From: DAIUCA01 sp964613675
Lineage (GTDB): Bacteria; Pseudomonadota; Gammaproteobacteria; Competibacterales; Competibacteraceae
Assembly (NCBI GenBank): GCA_964613675.1
Contig: CAZTIH010000068.1
Coordinates: 1-13,502 of the forward strand
Direction: 5' to 3'
DNA length: 13,502 nt
The notes under the pieces are model-generated. The model was not told where the DNA came from, searched no databases, and saw only the letters and a list, made by a program, of their open reading frames with translations. Of this stretch, positions 7,069 through 13,502 are shown one piece after another (positions within the stretch are counted from its first letter, which is position 1; each line of letters starts with the position of its first letter). A program made the position numbers and the translations under genes.

Positions 7069-7632
7069 TTATTCTTCAACTGCCTCGACACGACGCCCGC
7101 GTCCTCGACGACCTTGCCCACGCCGTTCCGACATTTCATCGGCTTTGGCCTGTTGTTCGGGGCTGAGTTGGTTACGGATGGCCTGCCGCAAGCGGGTTCC
7201 CTCATAGGTCATGTTGGCAACTAACGCACCGATTTCCTCCGCTTTGGCCCGTAATACCGCTTCATCGGCGTTTTGTTGCACCAATTCGCGCATTTCACGG
7301 CGCAAAGTCCGCATTTTCCCACGATTTTCCTGCGTATCGGTGCGCGTGACCGTCAGCAATTGCGTGATGGTTTCGCGTTGTTCGGGGGTGAGCTGAACGG
7401 TACGGTCGAGCTTTTCCACCATCCGCACCTGCATCATTCCATCACGGCGCATCTGCCCCCGTTCTGCACGCTGTTCACCGCGACGCATCATGCGTTGTTC
7501 TGCACCCGATTCACCGCGACGCATCATACGTTGTTCTGCACCACATTCGCCGCGTGGCCCGACGGCATACACACTCGTCGCACCTAATGCCAGCACCGCA
7601 ACGACCGCAAGGGATAAAGTTTTGCGTTTCAT
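7069..7632 (-). CDS. Spy/CpxP-like periplasmic protein with LTxxQ motifs
   Basis: The 187-residue product starts MKRKTLSLAVVAVLALGATS and has a signal peptide with a likely cut after VYA (residue 23), so it should be periplasmic. The mature chain is helical and highly charged. It carries LTPEQ (81-85) and LSPEQ (156-160), the paired LTxxQ-type motifs of the Spy/CpxP family, whose characterised members are chaperones or envelope-stress and metal sensors. Between the signal and the first motif, residues 28-63 are rich in Arg, Met, Glu and Gln, with a 12-residue tandem repeat and a Met-Met-Arg-Arg pattern. The tail (169-181) is Arg/Gly rich. The start at 7632 is chosen over an upstream ATG at 7680 because GGAGA lies about six to seven bases before it and it begins the signal peptide. 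Function as a chaperone is family-level inference. Confidence 0.82.
   Translation of the reverse strand: MKRKTLSLAVVAVLALGATSVYAVGPRGECGAEQRMMRRGESGAEQRMMRRGEQRAERGQMRRDGMMQVRMVEKLDRTVQLTPEQRETITQLLTVTRTDTQENRGKMRTLRREMRELVQQNADEAVLRAKAEEIGALVANMTYEGTRLRQAIRNQLSPEQQAKADEMSERRGQGRRGRGRRVEAVEE
7474..7545 (-). repeat. Two tandem 36-bp repeats inside the Spy-like gene
   Basis: The unit at 7474-7509 is repeated directly at 7510-7545 with a few differences, the main ones near the unit end. A degenerate third copy begins at 7546. Each unit encodes 12 residues of the pattern G-E-x-G-A-E-Q-R-M-M-R-R. The length is a multiple of three, so copy-number change would keep the frame. Confidence 0.85.
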
Positions 7633-7693
7633 GGACGTTCTCCATTGATGGGTTGAAAGACGCTTTACAGAATAGGCCACTTAATGCAAAGAA

Positions 7694-7708
7694 ACCGACA
7701 ACCTCGGT
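7694..7708 (-). terminator. Weak possible terminator after the DUF4124-type gene
   Basis: Read on the minus strand, ACCGA and TCGGT form a five-base stem around a five-base loop, followed by a T-rich stretch (TTTCTTT). It lies about 24 bases after the stop of the DUF4124-type gene and upstream of the Spy-like gene. The stem is short, so termination may be partial or absent. Confidence 0.3.
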
Positions 7709-7731
7709 AAAGATAATAAAATGAACGACTT

Positions 7732-8169
7732 CTAGTCTTTGCAGAAAAATCCAATCTGTCTTTCAGTTTCTGCAATGAGATTCGGAATTTCTTCTGGCGG
7801 GACGCGCTCGGGTTCACCTGCCGCATTTTGACGGGTTATAGGCTGTCCACTGGTCAGGGTAGTGAGATTGCGGCGGGCATTTTCACACGATTCTCGTTCA
7901 CGGGCCCGCACTTGCGCGATGCGGTCGTTTTCCTCGCGACTCCGTTCCACCCCCTGCACGCGCTCCCGCAACTCATTCAACGCCGCATCGGGATCCACCG
8001 AACTCCGTGCCGGCCCCCGAATGAGTTCACATGTCTGCTCACGAAGGGGAAGCTCCCGATATTCCACCCGACCCTCTGCATCCGTACACTTGAACAAATT
8101 GGCCTGGGCGAATGTGGGGGGCGCGTAGACAAAAGAAGTGAGAATTAAAGCCGTAAACAACGCTTTCAT
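7732..8169 (-). CDS. DUF4124-type exported protein with coiled coil
   Basis: The 145-residue product begins MKALFTALILTSFVYA with a signal peptide probably cut near TFA (residue 21), placing it in the periplasm. Residues 24-50 read NLFKCTDAEGRVEYRELPL, the short beta module of DUF4124 proteins (a Y/FKCxDAxGxVxY pattern) with cysteines at 28 and about 46. A charged helical segment with coiled-coil character (about 60-105, many Arg and Glu) follows, then a Pro-rich turn and an end with cysteine FFCKD. The function of DUF4124 is unknown. The start is set at 8169 because the signal peptide begins there and GAGG lies about nine bases upstream; a longer in-frame extension to 8289 looks non-coding. 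It is divergent from the large gene at 8282 and lies 99 bases upstream of the Spy-like gene on the same strand. Confidence 0.8.
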   Translation of the reverse strand: MKALFTALILTSFVYAPPTFAQANLFKCTDAEGRVEYRELPLREQTCELIRGPARSSVDPDAALNELRERVQGVERSREENDRIAQVRARERESCENARRNLTTLTSGQPITRQNAAGEPERVPPEEIPNLIAETERQIGFFCKD

Positions 8170-8244
8170 GGAATTATGCCTCGATTTAAGTTGAGCAACT
8201 GTGTGGTGTATAGGTGAAGTATTTGCCGAAAAAATCCCCACTTC

Positions 8245-8281
8245 AACGCACATTGCGTTAAGACTTTTAAGGGCTTGCGTT
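8245..8281. promoter_or_regulatory. Palindrome plus third half-site in a divergent intergenic region
   Basis: AACGCA-CAT-TGCGTT (8245-8259) is a perfect six-base inverted repeat with a three-base centre. The arm TTGCGTT (8253-8259) recurs at 8275-8281, touching the start codon of the large gene and 22 bases, about two helical turns, away. The site lies between two divergent genes, where an operator would be expected. The AAGGG ribosome site (8269-8273) sits between the half-sites. No regulator family is recognised. Confidence 0.35.
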
Positions 8282-11200
8282 ATGCCCACACCGTTTGAAC
8301 AATCGAGTTCTGGAGGAAAGTCCCTTGCCCTCTCAACACAGTTGCAGAAGTATCAAAAGCGAAGCGCAATGCGAAATACTACAAGCCGAACTTTCTGGAA
8401 AAAATGGGTTGGTATTGTTTCAGATATTCAACAGACCCATAAAAGGAGCGGCTACATCCGCCAGGATCAATTCGCCGAACCCATTTTCTTCAACAAATCA
8501 GATTTGAAACTGAAGGCAAATGACTCGTTGAATCTCGGCGATCAGATTCAATTCGAGGCCAGTATCCGATTCTGTAACTTCACGAATAAATGGATTTTTA
8601 TCGTCACGCAAGCCAAGAGACTAGATGTTGTTTCGTATCTGCCGCCTTGGTGGAAGGCGTGGGAAAATCTGCTTCCGCGCTGGCATATTGCCGCCCGCGA
8701 ACAACACCGATTGATGGCGAGTACCTTTGAAAAGCTCGAAGCCGAAGGTCTTGATACTTCGTCACTACGGGACTGGATTCCTTCTGAGCAAGATGCAAAA
8801 CGGCTTGAGAACATTAGTTCTGTTATCAATGGAATGCTCCGAGGCCCAACTTTCTATGTTTCTGATCGCCAACATCTCGATGTGCAACTAAAAGGTGATG
8901 GCCCTTGGAAAGCGATTCGCCAACTCGTTAATACCTATCTCGAAGGTGAAATTGCGGTTCGCGGTCTGAAACCTAAAATTGAAGAAAATTTACCGACGAC
9001 ACCTAAAGCGGAAATCCCACCGACAACGCCTAAACCGCCACAAGAAATCCCTCTACCCCCCAGAGAGGTTCTTGTACCGCCCAAAGAAGTTCCTCAAGTC
9101 AGCGATCAGAAGTCAGACGAGGCTTGGCCAATTTTAGCGAACTACTGGGCAGCAGCTGCCGACAATGCCTTCAAGCCGAATCCAAAAATATTCGCAGAAT
9201 TCGCCCAGAAAGGGGTCAAAATTCCCCAAATTTTAGTGGATTGGCGTCCTGACCAAAAAGAAGGTCGACGTATTGATAATGCGCTGATTCTGACAAGATT
9301 GGCCTTGAAGGAAACGCCGCGTCGTCCCGAACGTCGGCAACACATCGCGAGTCAGCTTGCGGGTGAAACCCCACCATGGATCGCTTTGAGAGCGCTTGTA
9401 TCCCGATATCTGGATCGACAGAATATTCATAAAAATCAACACCCCGTTGCACCTGCTGTGAAATTGGGGCCGTTACCACAGCTGGCGATCCTCAAGGAAT
9501 TGCACCCGCCAAAAGTTCTGCAACCCGCGTTGACTGACCTTACGGCATTTATCCGTGGACATGATTGTTTTACGGTGTATGTCGATGAGGTGTGGACATT
9601 GGGCAGCGATAAAGGCCACGCCGTGAAACCCCATGAAGGGGTCATTGCCGGGATTGTTTGTCGGGGAACGCCCGATCAGATTTTGTCGCTCAAAAAAATC
9701 AAAAATCATTCCTACAAAAATCTGGAACTGGCAAAAAGCGCTTTAACCGATCTCTGGAAAGCCTCTGATTGTGTCCCTTTTCTATTCCACATCGCTCTCC
9801 CAACTCCCGACGAGTCCGCCAGCGTTTATTACGATCAGCTATTGCAATCCGCGTTTATATTGCTGTTAGGCTGGTTACTGCGTCCCCAAAAACCGACAAA
9901 ACTCTGGTTTTATGCAGAAGCGATAAGTGGCTATGGCCATCCTATTGATGACGATGGCACCCAGTTTTATCGCGGGTTAATGAGTGTGAAACCCCAACGC
10001 TTTGCTTATTGGGAATTGCAGGAATTTGCCTGGAAAGAAAGCAATTTTAATTACTTGCCCTACGCGGATTTAGTGGCCTACCTCGCCCACGAACATACAA
10101 TCAATAATTGTCTGTTAGGCGAATGGACTAACTTTAAGAAGCTACCGGGCTACGTTCCCTTCTCACTTTCCCTTGTCCCTCGACTCGAACGGCTTGAAAC
10201 GCTCGAAGCGCATCAAAATTTGCAAGATGTCATTGATTTTGCGGTGGAAAATGGGGATAGCGCCTTTGGAAAACTCGTTCTTGACGATCTCACGTGTCGG
10301 GTTAGCAACCACCCCATGCTGTTGCGCAAACTTCTCGAAGCGCTTAATGAACGTTATCAGAATAAAGTACGGGACGTGGCCTATCTGAGACGCACTTTTA
10401 AGGCCGTGCATCAGATGATTCCCACAATCCCCGCAAACGCACACCCACGTCTGCGCATTCTGTATTTCTTAACTGCACTTCAGAACGCCAATCACGATGG
10501 TGATCCCCTTCGTATTCGTGAAGCGGCAACGAATTACAAAGCCATTTGCGATGAATTGAAAACGCAATATCGGGAACTCTGCGTCGAAACCGATCTGAAC
10601 TTAGCGGTACATTACGCGGATCAGTTTCTCTTCAATGATGCTTTCGTGACAATCCATAATTGGCTTGAGGATCCATTACGTCCAGCACTACCCCTGATTC
10701 TGCAAGGGCGTTTATGCAGTTCTTTGGGGCAGTACTACGCTTTACAGGACAGCTTTTCCACGGCAGATCGTTATTTTGAGGCAGCACTGGAAGCGTTTAA
10801 CCATCCCGCTGTCAGCGATGAAAACCCTGCCGCTGACTGTCAACAAACCCAAATTTATCGCGCTTTCAATGCGTTAGAAGGCAACTTGGACTCTCTCCTC
10901 GATAGCGTTTATGCGCTATTCGGGAACCAATTTGATGAACAATTGGGCGCTAAATGGGCCGCGAATACCCAGACTGCCGATCAATATCTGCATCATCTTT
11001 TGCTACGTCTGATGGCTCAGAACGAAAATTTTCTGGCCCTGCGCAAGGGGTATGTCGATGCGCACGCGCAATGGGGCGGCGACTACCCGCAACATCCCTG
11101 GTCATCCATTTGGGGCCATCGGGCGTTACTCCTACAAGAGCGAAGTGAAATTCAACCCGACTTAGCCCCTAAAGTCGAAGAATGCCTGCAAAAAGTCATC

Positions 11201-11443
11201 ACAATCGCCGAACATCCCGATCACGGCCCCACCATGGCGCTGATTGGAGCGACGTGGGCGACCGTTGCGGCTTGTCTCCGAAGTGAAGGCCCCTATGAAG
11301 CTAAAGCCCTTGAATTAATTGAGAAATCTCGCGCACTGCCAGGCGGATCATTCGAGATTGAAAATCTGTTGTGCATATTAAAAGTGCCTTTACCGGACCG
11401 CGTATGGGAAGCCCTCGGCACCCTTAGATTTAACTACTGCTGA
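8282..11443 (+). CDS. Large multidomain protein: OB/cold-shock-like, duplicated domain, DUF3800-like nuclease, helical repeats
   Basis: The 1053-residue protein is of unknown function. A cold-shock-like OB module (about 42-113) reads WVGIVSD, SGYIRQD, IFFNKSDL and LGDQIQFEASI, suggesting single-stranded nucleic acid binding. Next come a domain ending at 164-220, a proline-rich linker (about 238-280), and a second copy of the domain (320-377). Residues about 430-610 resemble DUF3800, an RNase H-like putative nuclease family: YVDEV with D435/E436 on the first strand, WFYAEAISGY with E546, and YLPYADLVAYLAHEH with D596, matching the usual late ADxxA helix. From about 620 to the end it is helical with TPR-like stretches (for example 820-845). 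There is no signal peptide or membrane segment. ATG 8282 is chosen for AAGGG eight bases upstream; ATG 8369 (MRNTTSRTF) is the alternative. It stands alone, so function must be inferred from domains; defence or RNA processing is speculative. Confidence 0.8.
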   Translation: MPTPFEQSSSGGKSLALSTQLQKYQKRSAMRNTTSRTFWKKWVGIVSDIQQTHKRSGYIRQDQFAEPIFFNKSDLKLKANDSLNLGDQIQFEASIRFCNFTNKWIFIVTQAKRLDVVSYLPPWWKAWENLLPRWHIAAREQHRLMASTFEKLEAEGLDTSSLRDWIPSEQDAKRLENISSVINGMLRGPTFYVSDRQHLDVQLKGDGPWKAIRQLVNTYLEGEIAVRGLKPKIEENLPTTPKAEIPPTTPKPPQEIPLPPREVLVPPKEVPQVSDQKSDEAWPILANYWAAAADNAFKPNPKIFAEFAQKGVKIPQILVDWRPDQKEGRRIDNALILTRLALKETPRRPERRQHIASQLAGETPPWIALRALVSRYLDRQNIHKNQHPVAPAVKLGPLPQLAILKELHPPKVLQPALTDLTAFIRGHDCFTVYVDEVWTLGSDKGHAVKPHEGVIAGIVCRGTPDQILSLKKIKNHSYKNLELAKSALTDLWKASDCVPFLFHIALPTPDESASVYYDQLLQSAFILLLGWLLRPQKPTKLWFYAEAISGYGHPIDDDGTQFYRGLMSVKPQRFAYWELQEFAWKESNFNYLPYADLVAYLAHEHTINNCLLGEWTNFKKLPGYVPFSLSLVPRLERLETLEAHQNLQDVIDFAVENGDSAFGKLVLDDLTCRVSNHPMLLRKLLEALNERYQNKVRDVAYLRRTFKAVHQMIPTIPANAHPRLRILYFLTALQNANHDGDPLRIREAATNYKAICDELKTQYRELCVETDLNLAVHYADQFLFNDAFVTIHNWLEDPLRPALPLILQGRLCSSLGQYYALQDSFSTADRYFEAALEAFNHPAVSDENPAADCQQTQIYRAFNALEGNLDSLLDSVYALFGNQFDEQLGAKWAANTQTADQYLHHLLLRLMAQNENFLALRKGYVDAHAQWGGDYPQHPWSSIWGHRALLLQERSEIQPDLAPKVEECLQKVITIAEHPDHGPTMALIGATWATVAACLRSEGPYEAKALELIEKSRALPGGSFEIENLLCILKVPLPDRVWEALGTLRFNYC
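8771..9412 (+). repeat. Protein-level duplication of a ~57-residue domain
   Basis: Residues 164-220 (bases 8771-8941) and 320-377 (bases 9239-9412) align along their length with one single-residue gap and about 20 identities. Shared positions include DWxP at the start, R and N ten to thirteen residues on, RQH, QLxG, PW-x-A-x-R-x-LV and a terminal YL. The copies flank the proline-rich linker. The DNA copies are too diverged for recent duplication. The domain family was not recognised. Confidence 0.75.
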
Positions 11444-11463
11444 AAACCCCACGGGAATGCACC

Positions 11464-11492
11464 TTGACCCTCTTTAAGGCCCTCGCTAGTTT
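11464..11492 (+). promoter_or_regulatory. Possible promoter for ilvBN
   Basis: TTGACC (11464-11469, five of six consensus bases) is followed after 17 bases by TAGTTT (11487-11492, three of six). It lies in the 147-base gap between the large gene and ilvB, where a promoter is expected. The -35 element is good and the -10 is poor. Confidence 0.33.
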
Positions 11493-11514
11493 TACCGCCC
11501 TTCAACTGAAATTT

Positions 11515-11579
11515 GCCGTATTTTGCGGCTAATTCCCCGAAACAATGCCCTTTACGGGCTACAACCTAGCGATACCCGC
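11515..11579 (+). promoter_or_regulatory. Small hairpins in the ilvB leader
   Basis: GCCG/CGGC (11515-11529) and GCCC/GGGC (11547-11559) can form four-base stems. The GGG of the second could instead pair with CCCG at 11576-11579, just ahead of the ilvB ribosome site AGGAG (11580-11584), giving mutually exclusive structures. The stems are short. No leader peptide rich in Ile, Leu or Val codons is seen, so classical attenuation is not supported. Confidence 0.25.
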
Positions 11580-11590
11580 AGGAGCCTTCC

Positions 11591-13333
11591 GTGGAACTTA
11601 CCGGCGCACAAATCGTGGTGCGATGCCTTCAAGAAGAGGGCGTCGAATATATTTTTGGCTACCCCGGTGGAGCCGTTTTACATATTTACGATGCCCTGTT
11701 TGTTCAAGAACAAGTCAAGCACATCCTCGTTCGTCACGAACAAGCCGCCACTCACGCCGCCGATGGCTATGCCCGTGCTTGTGGGAAACCTGGCGTGGTC
11801 TTAGTCACCTCCGGCCCCGGATTGACCAACGCTGTGACCGGAATTGCGACGGCTTATATGGATTCTGTCCCGATGGTCGTTTTATCGGGCCAAGTCCCTA
11901 CCAAGTTGATTGGTAATGACGCTTTCCAAGAAGTCGATTCGGTAGGGATTACCCGCCCCTGCGTCAAACACAACTTCCTCGTCAAGGATGTCAAGGATTT
12001 AGCTGTCACGATTAAAAAAGCGTTTTATATCGCAACAACTGGGCGTCCTGGCCCCGTTCTCGTCGATATTCCAAAAGACATTACCGCAATGAAGACCGAG
12101 TTTTTCTATCCCAAACAGGTCAAAATGCGTTCTTACAACCCCACGGTGCGCGGTCATACCGGTCAGATTCGTAAGGCCGTGCATCTGATGATGGCGGCTA
12201 AACGGCCCATGCTGTACACCGGCGGGGGCGTGATTTTGAGCGATAGTGCGCCTGAACTCGTTGAATTAACACGGCTTTTGGGCTTTCCCATTACCAATAC
12301 GCTCATGGGATTAGGTGCCTATCCCGCCACCGATCCGCTATTTGTCGGCATGTTGGGAATGCACGGCACCTACGAAGCCAATATGGCCATGCACGGTTGT
12401 GACACACTCATCGCCATCGGTTCGCGCTTCGATGACCGCGTGACGGGGCTGCTCGAAAAGTTCTGTCCGTACGCCAAAATTATTCATGTCGATGTGGATC
12501 CGTCGTCGATTTCTAAGAATGTCAAAGTCGATGTCCCCATTGTGGGTTCCGTACCGCAAGTGGTTCGCGCCATGATCGACATCATTAAAGAGGAGAATCT
12601 GAAACCGCAGCATGAAGCCCTTGCAGAATGGTGGCGTCAGATTAATGAATGGCGAAAAGTTGAATCGCTTAAGTATCAGAATAGCGAAACAGTCATTAAA
12701 CCGCAGTTCGTCGTGCAGAAACTCTACGAAGTCACTCGCGGCGACGCCATTGTGACCTCTGATGTGGGGCAACATCAGATGTGGGCGGCTCAATACTATC
12801 TCTTCGACAAACCCCGTCGGTGGATCAATTCCGGTGGTCTGGGCACGATGGGCTTTGGGTTGCCCGCCGCAATGGGCTGCAAATTGGCTTATCCCGATAT
12901 GGACGTCGCCTGTGTGACCGGCGAGGGCAGCATTCAGATGATGTTGCAGGAGCTATCGACGATGTTGCAGTACCAGACCGCCGTTAAAGTCGTGAATCTG
13001 AACAACCGCTATCTGGGGATGGTTCGCCAGTGGCAAGAGTTCTTTTACGATAAACGCTACTCGATGTCCTACATGGATGCGTTGCCCAATTTTGTAAAAC
13101 TTGCAGAAGCCTACGGACATGTCGGAATGCAAATCGAGAACCCTTCAGATGTGGAGGGCGCCCTCAAAGAAGCCTTTGCGATGAAAAACCGCACCGTCTT
13201 TTTGGACTTTTTGACCGATCCTGAAGAAAATGTCTTTCCGATGATTCCGGCGGGGGGGGCGCATAACGAGATGTTGTTAGCGGGCCGCGACTCCATGAAA
13301 TCCACTCACGAAGAAGGGATGGTTTTGGTGTAA
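11591..13333 (+). CDS. ilvB: Acetolactate synthase large (catalytic) subunit
   Basis: This enzyme joins two pyruvates to acetolactate, or pyruvate with 2-oxobutyrate to acetohydroxybutyrate, the first common step of valine, leucine and isoleucine synthesis. The 580-residue product matches the normal IlvB/IlvI length. The N-terminal domain has FGYPGGAVLHIYDAL and catalytic glutamate E50 in LVRHEQAATHAADGYARA. The FAD-linked middle domain includes GQVPTKLIGNDAFQEVD upstream and IGSRFDDRVTG. The C-terminal cofactor motif begins GEG (444-446), the variant common in proteobacterial IlvB, and ends in NN (471-472), followed by LGMVRQWQ. The start is GTG 11591 with AGGAG six bases upstream. The small subunit gene follows after 57 bases. 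A promoter candidate and short leader hairpins lie upstream; feedback by valine would act through IlvN. Confidence 0.97.
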   Translation: MELTGAQIVVRCLQEEGVEYIFGYPGGAVLHIYDALFVQEQVKHILVRHEQAATHAADGYARACGKPGVVLVTSGPGLTNAVTGIATAYMDSVPMVVLSGQVPTKLIGNDAFQEVDSVGITRPCVKHNFLVKDVKDLAVTIKKAFYIATTGRPGPVLVDIPKDITAMKTEFFYPKQVKMRSYNPTVRGHTGQIRKAVHLMMAAKRPMLYTGGGVILSDSAPELVELTRLLGFPITNTLMGLGAYPATDPLFVGMLGMHGTYEANMAMHGCDTLIAIGSRFDDRVTGLLEKFCPYAKIIHVDVDPSSISKNVKVDVPIVGSVPQVVRAMIDIIKEENLKPQHEALAEWWRQINEWRKVESLKYQNSETVIKPQFVVQKLYEVTRGDAIVTSDVGQHQMWAAQYYLFDKPRRWINSGGLGTMGFGLPAAMGCKLAYPDMDVACVTGEGSIQMMLQELSTMLQYQTAVKVVNLNNRYLGMVRQWQEFFYDKRYSMSYMDALPNFVKLAEAYGHVGMQIENPSDVEGALKEAFAMKNRTVFLDFLTDPEENVFPMIPAGGAHNEMLLAGRDSMKSTHEEGMVLV

Positions 13334-13390
13334 ACCACTTTTTTCCTAACACAAACAATAAGTTGATGAGAATTGATTTAAGGGGAAATC

Positions 13391-13502
13391 ATGCGACACA
13401 TTATTTCTATGTTGCTGGAGAACGAATCGGGCGCGTTGTCTCGCGTAGCGAATCTGTTCTCGGCGCGGGGCTACAACATCGAGAGTCTGGCCGTGGCCCC
13501 CA
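13391..13502 (+). CDS. ilvN: Acetolactate synthase small (regulatory) subunit, cut by window end
   Basis: Only the first 37 codons are present: MRHIISMLLENESGALSRV and then a stretch ending GYNIESLAVAP. This is the start of the N-terminal ACT domain that binds valine and activates the catalytic subunit. ATG 13391 has AAGGGG six bases upstream. The order ilvB-ilvN (also called ilvI-ilvH) is standard, and ilvC commonly follows in related bacteria, though that lies outside the window. Confidence 0.96.
   Translation, partial: MRHIISMLLENESGALSRVANLFSARGYNIESLAVAP

Noticed and set aside
8170..8289. Longer N-terminus for the DUF4124-type protein
   Set aside because: The signal peptide begins at 8169 with a ribosome site before it; the extension overlaps the divergent gene's upstream region.
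8282..11443. Whole large gene as part of a multi-gene defence island or mobile element
   Set aside because: Neighbours are small envelope genes and ilvBN; no integrase, transposase, terminal repeats or tRNA site is visible in the window.
11457..11477. Six-codon mini-ORF (MHLDPL) upstream of ilvB as an attenuation leader peptide
   Set aside because: Only two Leu codons and no Ile/Val run, no ribosome site of note, and no strong terminator hairpin follows.
12338..12793. 151-codon open frame on the minus strand inside ilvB
   Set aside because: Fully opposite conserved ilvB sequence, with no start signal or recognisable motif.
12920..12928. GEG instead of GDG in IlvB as a broken cofactor site
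   Set aside because: GEGSIQM is a normal variant of proteobacterial acetolactate synthase large subunits.

Overview
The window looks like chromosomal DNA of a Gram-negative gammaproteobacterium. Support comes from LPS-core (Kdo) genes, a proteobacterial-type IlvB with a GEG cofactor motif, an ECF sigma/NrsF pair and a periplasmic Spy/CpxP-like protein. GC content is moderate, near 50% by eye. A sulfur-oxidiser or Thiotrichales-like lineage is only a guess. All genes except two small ones (7069-8169) lie on the + strand. No tRNA, rRNA, CRISPR array or insertion sequence was seen, and no stretch over 300 bases lacks a gene.

Region 1 (1-2573) holds the C-terminal part of a TTC38-like tetratricopeptide protein. 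It overlaps by 4 bases (GTGA) a stand-alone acetolactate-synthase-like thiamine diphosphate (ThDP) enzyme with no small subunit beside it. Region 2 (2574-3839) has a 79-base gap with an imperfect hairpin, then an ECF sigma factor overlapping (ATGA) its six-helix membrane anti-sigma factor NrsF, which carries a cysteine pair matching the family's redox/metal-sensing pair. Region 3 (3918-7047) is kdsD-kdsA-serS. KdsD makes arabinose 5-phosphate and KdsA condenses it with phosphoenolpyruvate to Kdo 8-phosphate for lipopolysaccharide. KdsA carries all four ligands of the metal-dependent class. SerS starts 2 bases after kdsA.

Region 4 (7069-8169, minus strand) encodes two small exported proteins: a Spy/CpxP-like protein with LTxxQ motifs and a tandem 36-bp repeat, and a DUF4124-type protein with a coiled coil. 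Region 5 (8282-11443) is the most unusual gene, a 1053-residue protein divergent from the DUF4124 gene. It combines an apparent cold-shock-like OB fold, a roughly 57-residue domain present twice around a proline-rich linker, a DUF3800-like RNase H-type module with acidic residues in the expected places, and a long helical C-terminal half. I know of no described system with this arrangement. A nucleic-acid-directed role, possibly defence or RNA processing, is inference.

Region 6 (11591-13502) is ilvB followed by the start of ilvN, cut by the window edge. These are the catalytic and regulatory subunits of acetolactate synthase, the first common step of branched-chain amino acid synthesis. With the enzyme at 954-2573, the window holds two divergent members of the same ThDP enzyme family.
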